DNA of 64,000 nt from Tricholomella constricta (taxonomy: Eukaryota > Basidiomycota > Agaricomycetes > Agaricales > Lyophyllaceae), in contig JAACJP010000032.1 in assembly GCA_013368375.1 (NCBI GenBank), positions 372,001 to 436,000 of the forward strand, read 5' to 3'. The notes under the pieces were generated by a model. That model saw only the letters and a program-made list of their open reading frames with translations. It was not told where the DNA came from and made no database searches. The translations under genes were made by a program, and so were the position numbers. The number at the start of each line of letters is the position of its first letter. Within the stretch, counting starts at the first letter, position 1. Below, in pieces: positions 54,442 through 64,000 of this stretch.

Positions 54442-56594
54442 CAGTCTTTCACCGGTCCTTGACACACCCAAATCAAGATGGCTGTCGGAAATTTTTTGTA
54501 GATAGGAAATGAGGAATCAGAGTTGGTAGGGCATCGAATTAGGATACAAAGATGTATTCCAGCTATTGAAATTGGTTATCTACGAAGAGGAATGGGGGGG
54601 ATGGAAGACATCTGTTCAATGAGCCCTTATCAGCGAATTTTCTGTCCTCGACACACCAGTCACATCAGAGTGACAGCCAAAACGGGTGCTGAGGTCATCA
54701 GCCGATCGGCCTCGTCCTGGAGTTCATTTCTGATTTTGACCTCCACCTGAGCTTTGCGGAGTTCAGAGTATGCATTTTTGGTCATTGTGCATTGATGAAG
54801 AGACGTTGAGAATCCAGTCGCGTCGAGGAGGAAATGATGATTTTCGGATGAGGTCCTGATTTGGAACGCGTGATGTGACCGACAGATGCTGCTCAACACC
54901 ATCATGTACTGGTCTACCCTCCAATGCTCGACATCCGGAGCTCAGTTGTGCTAGCAGTATTACCTGGAGCAAGTCTTGAACATATGAAGGCTGATACCTA
55001 GAAAAAATTCTGGGTAACTTCTGTAATAGCCTTGGATCTGGCCGTCAAAAATTCACAAATATCCAAATCCTCGACTGATCACTCTCTCTATTTTGCACAA
55101 GATGATTATTCTCCTCCAAGATCGAGAGAGATATAGCTATACAGTATACAATCATCATAAAAAAAACTCCGAGCTGATTGAGCAACAGGATCTGAAGAAA
55201 TTGGAGTTTGTGTCAAGGAGTGGTGGTGTGTCAAGGACCGGTGAAAGACTGTATAACTTAGCTGGGGCACCTTGGACTCTTACCACGACATGGTGGAGTT
55301 TTCCCACGCTCTTCACTGAGCAAAGAGAGGGACCGTCGTTCGACAGTCCCAGCCAACGCTGGTCTCACCTATGGGAGGCATAGCAGGCTACACCGCTGAT
55401 ATAGTCGCTGTCGCTGCCGCTGAAACGGCGCCTAGTGACCCACCACTTCCGAATTCACCCGATGCTATCCAACCCGCCCGACTTCAAGTTCGCGGCGCGT
55501 TCCTGTTGCATCCACGCTGACCGATACAGCAATAGATGCTGCCGCAACAGATCCCAGCGTAATCTGCCACGCCGTCATTGCTATACCCATGTATCCCCAC
55601 TGTTCAACTCATCAATACGCGAGGGCACCCAACACTGCCGTATCTAACCTGAACACAGCGCCGAACTTCTATCACGAGACATCCATCCCAATCGCCATCC
55701 TACTCTTCCGCTTTTCAAGGCTCTTACCCAACGAATCAAACTTGCCATCCACCTATGATCGATACTCTTTGCACGAATATTTGATGTTGCACGGGGCGTG
55801 GTTAACCCCGAGGAGGCCAAGTCGTCCCTCTTTATAATCCTACGACGCTTTTTAAAAACTGGTGCTGGCCGGGCACGGGCTGTATTTGTCAAGGGCAAGT
55901 TTGGACTTGCAGGAGAACTGGGCATGGTGGTACAGTTGGAATATCGGCGAAGGAGGCGGCGGCCTGGGCGAGGGCTGAGATACCCCAAGGAGGAGGAGGA
56001 GGGGCCGAGGAAGTTGCCCAACCCGACCACACACCCGTTTGTTGCCGACCGCCCACAATGCGGATACGCACCCTTCGGATCTGAGGAGAGCGCGCCAGCC
56101 TGCGTGGCCTCGCTATTCATACGAGATCTCATACTGGACGTTGTTATGTTTCCTTTTGCCGCTTCTGTCTCTTCCTTGATTCCGTACTGACTCACATAAC
56201 ACCACACCACTCCATTTCTCTTATCTTCTCAATTCCTGCCAAACACAACGTATGATATTCCACACACTTAGAGACTACAAGATCCACCGACCATCCATGC
56301 ATCGTTATTTCTTCACGTTACCCTTTCTTGGCTTTTAGCCCTGCTTCTTAGCTCAGTATGTAGCTTGCCGGCAGTAAAATTCAAATTCATCATCATCCAC
56401 TATAACTTACCTCGTGGTCATTTGCTGGATAAGCCATTGGATAAGCTCAGAGCGCGCCGATGACTGATCGATGATCGGGTGGCTGTGCGACCACCACGAT
56501 GACGAGGCCAACAGGCTGTACTGTCATCCATTGACGTGTAGTTATCGCCGTCCCGGTCGTAAGTTTCTCCACACACGCCTATCGAAACTCTGAT
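54442..56594. other. no recognisable gene
   Basis: Only overlapping frames without family likeness. One pair (55644-56210 minus and 55798-56190 plus) is moderately long but arginine-rich and mirrors itself on both strands. A 44-bp sequence shared with the retrotransposon spacer lies at 56397-56440. Confidence 0.4.
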
Positions 56595-57366
56595 CAAACC
56601 CACAGCACACGGACCGCGCCCTCCGCACTGCCTTGGCCCTCCTGCGATCCCTCAAGCCACGCCTGGACGCCATCCTCGACGCTGATGGAGGCGAGCATGC
56701 GGATCATGCAGGCCTTCGGGTCGTCCTCGACACGCTCCGTATTATGCCCCCGGTCCCGTCCCCAGGCGCATCCGAGGAGGTGTGGGCCAAAGTGCTGTTT
56801 ACCTCGCACCGCGCGAGATGGGGGTAGACGGCGTGAAGCTGCAGAGGATTGCCGGTACGTCTCGCTCTTCTCCCTCTCGACCACTAACTCCATTCACGAG
56901 GCAGGATATGTTAGCGAGACACCACCGCTCAAGATAGGCACACGCAGTCTTGTACACTTCCATTCGCTCGCTACCTCTTCCCCCCACAGCTCCACTGCAC
57001 TGTCCTCAACACCTCTCAGCGCCGCCCGGCCCGTGCCCGTGCCCGCGCCCCCTTCTGCTATTCAGATATTCTTCGCGCACTCGCCCCGGGCCCGGCATGG
57101 ACACCAAAGCTGCATCCACCGGTCCCTGTCACAGCCCCCACCCCCGCCTCCACCTCGACAACCAAGGCCCTTCCTCCACCCCCTGCACCGGTGCCCCTCG
57201 CTCGTGCCCTCGCCCGATCCTCCACCCCAGCCTCTGCGACGGAGACGCCTATCATAGTGCACGAGCTAGGGCTCTGGGCTATGGGCAGCCGCGCGCCGGA
57301 CGGGGCATATGTCATCTGCGGGCGTGTGTCGTTGGGTGGTGGAGGTGTGCCAGGGGGCGCGGCGTG
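56595..57366 (+). other. coding-like stretch, gene not recognised
   Basis: After a likely acceptor at 56604 (CCCACAG), the frame reads DRALRTALALLRSLKPRLDA and on to SEEVWAKVLF with strong codon-like composition, but stops at 56826. A second frame gives REMGVDGVKLQRIAG up to a GTACGT donor and resumes after CGAGGCAG at 56904 (YVSETPPLKIGTRSLV). A third ends with SSTPASATETPIIVHELGLW and VICGRVSLGGGGVPGGAA at about 57366. These may be exons of one unknown gene, or of a decayed one. I could not join them with certainty. Confidence 0.3.
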
Positions 57367-58349
57367 AAACAGCCGTTATTTTATGTCTTCCTTTCTTGCG
57401 GTTTGTTCTCGTACCTGCGTTGTGTTATCGCGTTGTGTTATCGTTTTGTTTTTATGCTACGCCACACATTCTTCCCAGTCCAATCCCCCGTCCCGGTCCA
57501 CCTCCACCCACCTTGGCCTTGTCCACGCGCCCATCACCGCACCACCATACCACCGCGCCCGTTCACGCCCAGATTGGGAAGGAGCGGTGCCAGGGTCGCC
57601 GAGGCGCTGTCATACACAAACATCCTTACCGCCGATTGTCAGGTTTCGTTCCGACGGGAATTCTGCTGTGACGAGTGGCCTGGGTGGTTGTCGACTCACT
57701 GATTTCTGAAGGTATGAACAGAGCAGGATAGATAAAGCTTTCAGACACCCATGGCATGCGTCGTGCAAGCCCCTGATTTCGACCACGAAGGACACCTACC
57801 GCGGCCGCCCTCGCCCCTGCTGAACACATGATGTCGTCGACTCCAAACACTCCATCACCCCCACACCCACCGCATGCCGCCCACGCCGCCCTGCCCGTCT
57901 TTCTCTACCGCGCATCTCCCTAAGTGATGGTTCCTCGTTTTGTTGACTTTTGGGCGGCGCCGTCACTGTAAGGATTTGGCGTGGTCGGCGGTGCCAAAGA
58001 AGGAGGGCGACAACCCCACAGGGCTGTCGACACGAACATCCAACGTGCCCACGAAAAGCGAGTCCGCGATCATTAGATCTGGCTTTCAACAGCCCTTGCG
58101 AGCCGCTCTCTTCTCATCCAAGTTCCAAAGCTCTATGCAGAGAAATGGAAATCACAGGTCAACGCGGGACCGACCTCTCGACGTGAGCGACTTTCCACAC
58201 TGGCCAGGCCTTTCGCATTGCTGCTTCCGACGAGACAGCACAGCACTCGACACTTCTCTAGAGAGAGAGGCGAGCGCATCTTCCGCCCACACCACCACCA
58301 GCGCGGATCCAGTCTTCCGGCCTTCAAATGAACGGCTGGAATACGAGTC

Positions 58350-60090
58350 ATCGAGTCCCGAGCGGTTTATGATAAGTTTACCCTTTTTAAGAGACCGTAC
58401 CATCGTCTGTTGGGACGACATCAGCGAAGCAGGGAGTGGACGTTTTCTCACGCTTGTGATGAATTGTGTCCGTGATTTACTACACGACGGTTTACTTTGA
58501 GTGTTTCTCCAAGTCATTATCATCGTAAGTGATGTGCAAGCGTATCGTACTACACGTTAAATCCACTTTCTTTTGCCCGCCCTCCGCTCTTTTTTCACTT
58601 CAAAACATACTTACTAAATGTTTCTTTTAGACCGACACTCGTGAGGCTGTCGAGCGACTCGTTGCCTTTCCCAATCGGCCAAGCGACCTGGAGGCCTGGC
58701 GACTGGCGCTAGATTTTCCACTCCCAATCCCCACCCGTCTGTACATTGGTATATCTATCGTACCACGAGACGACGCTACCAGGCTTTGAATCCTCCACCA
58801 GCATTCTCCACAAAGTCACCACATCAGCAATCTCCGAAATGGTATCTTCGACATGCAGCAGCAGTGTGGATCTATCTTCAAGCCTCAGCGCTAAGCTCCG
58901 CGCACCTGATATCCACAAGGAGTTAGTCGGGCTGCCATGGGCTAGCCACTATTCGGACCGCCTGCGAGAACACCACACAAACATGGAAAACATCACCGCA
59001 GCGAGATTCAATTTCTTTGCATTCAGTCTTCCCACCCTTGACTCACGGAACAGAACGATCTCCGAGCTCCTCATTGCACACAAGCTTCCATTCTGGTCCC
59101 CCTCATCACATCTTGCATCAACACTTCGACTTTAAAACCTTGCTCATGGCTATCGACGTCACGAGCTGGAAATTAGAGTTCTAGGCTGCAAAATGGTACG
59201 ATTGTTACACTCGCCAGTCAATCGCCATCGTTTGGAGCTTCTTCGTGGAGCAGGTGTGTTCTGTACACTGTGTCCAGATCTATCAATGATTGTGCAGCAT
59301 CTTCGCAGCTCTCCTACTGGTGGAAGAAAAAACCCTCTTCCGTATCATGCCAGTCGCTTTTGAAAATATTTAAGCCGCTTGTAGGCAAATGACTTTTTCC
59401 AGATGGGCAGAAAGCTCACCTTGTTCTCTCACTTTCGATCTGCAGGCGCTGACCGCAAAGGCTCTATGGATCCTGTCGGTGAACAGTGGCGCTATGTGGC
59501 CTTCTGCTCATCCCCCGTAATGTACCAGATATAGTGCTCGCATTTCATCGATGAGATGCAAGGACTCAAAGCCTCACACTGCCGCCTTCAAGCCGAGTAC
59601 TAAGCTTCTCCTGGTGTGGAACCCTATAGTGCTTTCCCGAATTCACAAAGACTCGGAGAAACCATTCGTTGGTTATGGCCCTTCGATAACACCGGAGAAG
59701 ACGCCGCCGACCCTCGGCTAGGTCTGACATGTTGGACGAGCGTCATACCTTGACATTTCTCTGTTCGTAGCAATCGCGGCGATGCGCCTATACGCCTGAC
59801 TGCACGTATATGGTATCCATCGGTTTTCTATATTATCATCCTCTCACACTAACCTGTCTGACGCTAGTACCAGGCATTGAACTTCTCTCGGAGTTGTTCC
59901 TTTCCCGGCGGCGCAAAACGTGCCCTCCTTTACATTCTGGCTGTGAAGTATAGCTCCATCATGGCGTGTTATCTGTTCCACGCGCTGCCGTGCAGTTACT
60001 TCTAACAATAGCAAAGACATGGATTTCGAGTATATAAGGCCATCGATGCACACTTCCAAAGCAGCACTTCAACTAGCTCTCTCGTTCCGT
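58350..60090 (+). repeat. duplicated lectin upstream block, copy 4
   Basis: Matches the block at 14880-16740 in the same orientation relative to its lectin (K). Landmarks include TTTCTCACGCTTGTGATGA near 58450, the AAGCTTCCATTCTG text near 59090, the GTGTCCAGATCTATCAATGAT text near 59273, and 59817-59960. Unlike the array copies, no minus-strand lectin remains on its left side. Confidence 0.7.
60031..60038 (+). promoter_or_regulatory. TATA box of lectin K
   Basis: TATATAAG lies 86 bp upstream of the lectin K start codon. Confidence 0.6.
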
Positions 60091-60116
60091 ACAATTCTCA
60101 AACCTCCATCTCAGCA

Positions 60117-60895
60117 ATGCTTCCCGCTCTTGTCATTTCAGAGGCCGTCGGTTACGCCACCACGGCCCACCCCAGGAACACCTTCGATGACCTCAGGGAC
60201 GGTAATATCCGTTTACTCACCTCAGCACCATCGGATTCTGACTCTTTCAATTCCAGTTGGTCTCTGGCCCGCCCACCAATACATCAAAAAAGTCACGAAC
60301 ATTAGCGTCTGGGTCGGCACCTCACAGCCCAACGGCATCGAAATCACCTATACACTCTCCAACACCACCCAGCCCAGTGTCCAGATGCACGGACTGCGCT
60401 CTGGAACCCAGAGGACTGCGACCGTCGCCGGCAAGTTTTTTGGCGCTCTCGACATTACTTCCCATGTTGACTGATACACTTTGTACGCGACAGACAACGA
60501 GTTCTTCGTCGGCATATTTGGTGCCATTGACAATAACACCGACCAGCCCACTCTCAGGCGCATCGGGTTCCTCATCTACAACAAGGACACTGGTGCTCTC
60601 ACCCAGAAAGGTTGGTTTCCTTGGCCTTGCTTGAATCTCTTCACTCAATCACTCGCTGCGCCGCAGGCCCCTTCCCCGACCCCACCGTTACCACCGCAAA
60701 CATCGCCGGCTTCACTTCGCTTGGATTGATCATCGGGTTCAGCGGCACTACTGCCGCCAACGGTAAGCTGCCGCTCTTCATTATCAAAGAACAATGATCC
60801 TGTCACTCATCGTCCTCGCAGGCAACCTCGACACCGTCGCAGTCTACAAGGTCCAATCTGGCGGCTCTACCGACTTTGGCATCAGTGACTTCTGA
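60117..60895 (+). CDS. jacalin-like lectin K (181 aa, five exons)
   Basis: Intact family member 39 kb from the main array. Exons 60117-60201, 60257-60430, 60494-60610, 60667-60762 and 60822-60895, all introns in phase 1. Motifs: MLPALVISEAVGY, NTFDDLRDG, KKVTNISVWVG, MHGLRSGTQRT, NEFFVGIFGAID, IGFLIYNKDTG, IAGFTSLGLIIGFSG, LDTVAVYKVQSGG, ending TDFGISDF. Intron 2 has the best GC-AG donor of the family (GCAAGT). Its own 1.7-kb upstream block came with it. The 3' motif lies at about 61009-61030. Closest in exon 5 to copy F. Likely functional. Confidence 0.8.
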
Positions 60896-63200
60896 GCCTA
60901 CATCTCATCGTGTCCTCCTTCTTTCCAACCTTTTCCTCATGTTGTTCCCAGTTCATAGGTAGCAGTACGTACATGTAGGAGATCGCTTCTTGTTAGTAGT
61001 GGTCTTCAAAGGACTTTCGGCGTCTGCCAGCATTTTTCCTACTTTGTGAGCGTGCCAGAGGACACAAGTAAAGTCTCGCCAGACCTGACTTCTAAAATGA
61101 GCCGAAGAACAAGCGACCTCATTCCAGGCGATCAGCCGTCGCCAACACATGGACTCTCCAGCATACAGCAAAAACAAAGAAAAAGATAGTTGCTGAATAA
61201 ACCACCTAGCGCGTCATCCCAGGCAACGCCTCGCCGCCGTCTGCAAACACCAATAGGACAGCCAACGAGTCAGCATCAGCGACGGTGGAACCTGCAACTC
61301 CATGAGTTGTTTCATGGCTGGATGAGGACTTGAAACAGGACGCTCCCGGGTAGGTACCCCATCAGTCGCGGTGAGCTTTAGCTAGAAATTTACGGTGTCG
61401 GCCCATAATAAGCAGACAATAATGCGCAGCGGAAAAGAAAGCTTACTTGTTCACAGACAAGCAAAGCCTCGCACAGTTGCAAGTCGTCATTCTGACTGAT
61501 GACGCCTTTGCGCGAGCGACCTCGATCCATGCGATTAGTGGTCCACGTCAAATGCCCAATCAACACATGTGTATTTTCCAACATGCAGGAAAAAGAAAAT
61601 AAAAAGAATGAAGAAGATACAACTCAATTGAAGAACACAGCGTGACTCGCCTGGAAGTGATCCTGCCATGTGTCCTGACCGGAGAAGGGGAAGGTTGTTG
61701 CGTATTGTCTCTCGGCGCTCAGCTGCACATTGCAGTCGGGGCACGGGCACAAGCGCTTCCGGACTCCAAATGTCGACCTTTCGAAGACGATAATGGCGTG
61801 GAACCGGCTCTTTGACGCCCTCAAAACTGAGCCGGACGGATCGGACAGAGGCGGAGCTGCGCGCCATCCCTGTGCTGGAAAAAATCATGATGAGAATGAA
61901 GAATTATCACTATTCTCGGTAAATCGAGTAACTCCCCACCGAGTTCGGGTTTCCAGGGCCTGTGGTGTGATCGTCAATGGATGCAGATTGGGCAGGACCG
62001 GAGATTGGGGCGAACGAATGATTTACATTAAGTTGTCGCACGAGCCGGGGTTGAGGTGTCAGAGTGAGTTGATTTACGCTTGTAGAGGTTCTTGCGAGCA
62101 ATGGTGGGTATCTGGCTAGAATTCGAGGCGGAACGAGACTGTAGTTTTGTGGGGTGCGGTGCGTAGGCAGGGAGAGTGGTAGAGTGTGCGATAGAGGGCC
62201 GCCGTCGCCCGCTGAATAAGAGTAACAAAGGCAGGGTTCATGCTCATGCTGGGAGCATTAGCGGCTGGGCAGCGCACACGAGGACCTCCTGTGCCGTCGC
62301 ACTTGGACGCGTCGGGGACGATTCCAGTGCGGACTGCTTCTTGCAGTAGGAACGAGTAGAATAAGCAGTAACTTTCATGGCAGGCCTTCGAAACAAAAGG
62401 AAGAACAGGAACGGAACAGCGATTGTATAAGTTCTGAGCAGGGCGATCGTGGAGAGGATTCAATGCAGGGTTCTCGCTGTACGCGGTTCTTCGTCGGATT
62501 ACCGCCATGCAAGAGTGCATGACCACGTAACGGTCTTCGGCAGACACACGTGAGGGGCCTGGATGATCGCGTGTTGAAGAAACCCATGCCTTCAGTGACA
62601 GACTGAGAACGAGAGCAGCCACCACCATCTTCAGTGATCGACCATGAACTGGGGCAACCTCCCAGGACAAGTAAATCGTGGTTCAAGTCCCTCGTCTTCG
62701 TGGTTCCATGTCCGCCTTTCACTCCTGGAAGATGCGAGACTGTCGCCGAAACCGGATAGTAAATCAGAAAGCCCCAGACGTACCCTTCTTTAGAGGATGA
62801 TGGCAATGATGCCAGTCCGGCGTTCGGGTACGAGTTGCTAGGCCGAGGGTTTGGACCAACGGTGAGCAAAGCCATGAGATTTCGAAATGCTTTAGGAACG
62901 ATGCATCAGCGTCATGAGGTACAAATGCTTATAGTTCCGCTGTGCAGTCTTCAGGCTCCGGATCAGAATGTCCTTGTTTCGACGGAAGTAAAATTTGCAC
63001 GCAATGTACGCAGCAAGCCAGCAGAGGTAGATCGAATTAATTTCGATGACCCATAGAAGTGCGGTAGTGTTGAAAACGAGACCGAGAACGAGGAGATTTT
63101 TTCGCGAGATGCAATTCTGGGCTGAGATCAGCGTGGCGAAACGGACGGCGTCGTACAACAACACCAAATCTTGGCTGATCACCTACTTTCCGCCTCCACA
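60896..63200. other. lectin K 3' flank, then no firm gene
   Basis: After the lectin 3' flank there are only short frames on both strands. A minus-strand frame at 63182-62892 is hydrophobic (LVLGLVFNTTALLWVIEINS, then IYLCWLAAYIACKFYF) and might be a membrane-protein exon or relic, but no partner exons were found. A cysteine pair in LCPCPDCNVQLSAERQY (minus, near 61750) is also without context. Confidence 0.3.
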
Positions 63201-63305
63201 ATTCTCAAGCTTGGCGCCTCTGCGTGAGCTCTGCGACTGCCCGTTCTGGTACATATTGGATCCAGACCACAACTCGCGAAAATACCCATGGAACGGAAGC
63301 TAGAC

Positions 63306-64000
63306 CGAAGCTGGAGGGGTATGACTCACGAGTCTGTGACTACCGTAGGGTGCCACGGGGCTTCAAGTATGTTGTGGCGCCGATGGTTGACCAGAGTGAT
63401 CTGTCTTTCTTCAACCTTACACAGGAGCTCACTACCGATACAGACGTTTCGTAAGCTCACTAGATGATACGGCGCACAGGTTTGCTTCCATTACGCGTAC
63501 TTGAGTTTATTTCTGAAATTTGTTGTAACACTTAGTCTACACCCCCATTTGACCCCCATGGAAAATGCCAAGGTCCGCCCCCGTCCACTCTTCCTCTCGC
63601 AAAGTCTTACTCTCTCTAAGGTGTTCGCAGGCACCAAACACAAATACTACCGCGAGCAATACTTCGACATTGCCTCAGCAGAAGAAGGCGCCTTCTCCTT
63701 CTCTTTCCGTCCTCTTCAGATTCAGACCGGCCCCTCATAGTCCAGTTCTGTGCCAACTCGCCCCTGAACGTCTCCTTCCCGCAGCCAAGCTCGTCGAAGC
63801 CCACTGCGACGCCATCAACGTCAACCTCGGGTGGCCCCAGGAGATCGCACGGCACGGTCAAGCGCCTTTCTAATGAACGAGCGGGATCTTTCTCAACCTG
63901 CGTGCGTCCCTGCTCATGTCACCCTTCACCTTCCGCTCTCTATCTCACCTCTCCATGCTCAAGGTCCATTCCAGTCAACGCCCTCAACAAGGTCCTTTCC
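63306..64000 (+). pseudogene. tRNA-dihydrouridine synthase (DUS1-like), broken, runs off the window
   Basis: Pieces of a Dus1-type flavoenzyme occur in order but in shifting frames. They are RPKLEGYD (about 63302), FKYVVAPMVDQSDLSF (63365-63412), a PMENAK/VFAGTKHKYYREQYFD pair across a probable intron (63550-63690), an LQ..QFCAN-like text near 63745, KLVEAHCDAINVNLGWPQEI (63785-63845) and FLMNERDL in a shifted frame near 63865. The normally conserved GCPQ reads GWPQ. Intact Dus1 makes dihydrouridine 16/17 in tRNA. At least two frame breaks lie between conserved blocks, so this is a pseudogene or a badly decayed copy. Confidence 0.65.

Noticed and set aside
62660..62700. tRNA-like GGTTCAAGTCC text
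   Set aside because: No matching acceptor stem, D-arm or anticodon arm could be folded around it.

Overview
This window is nuclear DNA of a filamentous basidiomycete, most likely an Agaricomycete. The genes are dense in short (about 45-80 nt) GT-AG introns, with some GC-AG ones. Recognisable eukaryotic housekeeping genes are present (GPI8, an HCNGP/SAP30BP-like gene, an OPT transporter, a Ctr copper transporter, a BTB/CAP-Gly protein). Two fungal-type mobile elements are also present. All coordinates and splice models were read by eye from the sequence; no database search was possible.

Layout. (1) 1.8-21.1 kb is a repeat-rich array of small five-exon genes. Their assembled product of 180-184 aa has the strand order of a jacalin-type (beta-prism I) lectin domain. 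Five copies here look intact (2421+, 4122+, 7458+, 10514-, 14791-), four are clear pseudogenes and two are 3' relics. A sixth intact copy lies at 60117+ and an orphan fragment at 38.0 kb. Many copies form head-to-head pairs separated by a duplicated intergenic block (10.6-12.4, 14.9-16.7, 19.4-20.3 and 58.4-60.1 kb). A small CYSTM-like gene lies at 5.2-5.6 kb. (2) 21.6-27.2 kb is a compact gene cluster: the HCNGP-like gene and GPI8, diverging with 64 bp between start codons; a 15-cysteine metallothionein-like gene; and a Ctr copper transporter facing it tail to tail, with relics of a second metallothionein/Ctr pair in between. (3) 29.4-37.9 kb holds a complete OPT-family transporter with about 30 exons, convergent with a 1331-aa BTB plus CAP-Gly gene. 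(4) 39.7-46.8 kb is a 7,079-bp DNA transposon with 17-bp perfect terminal inverted repeats and an 8-bp target duplication. It encodes one predicted 1,688-aa protein with an N-terminal Ulp1-type protease. It is inserted in the last codons of a trypsin-like serine protease gene (46.75-48.55 kb). (5) 49.2-54.4 kb is a tyrosine-recombinase retrotransposon of Ngaro type (gag-like, RT-RNase H, YR) with split direct repeats A1-B1-A2-B2. (6) 54.4-64.0 kb is mostly gene-poor: an unrecognised coding-like stretch near 57 kb, lectin copy K with its upstream block, and a broken tRNA-dihydrouridine synthase (DUS1-like) sequence running off the right edge.

How the parts fit. The lectin array has grown by repeated tandem duplication of a head-to-head module. 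One duplication dragged a 5'-truncated piece of the HCNGP-like gene along, and its junction lies near 18.72 kb. The metallothionein and Ctr genes form a plausible copper-handling neighbourhood that was itself once duplicated. The transposon insertion is frame-compatible: the host protease loses its last 12 codons and ends 7 codons into the terminal repeat, so the catalytic part survives.
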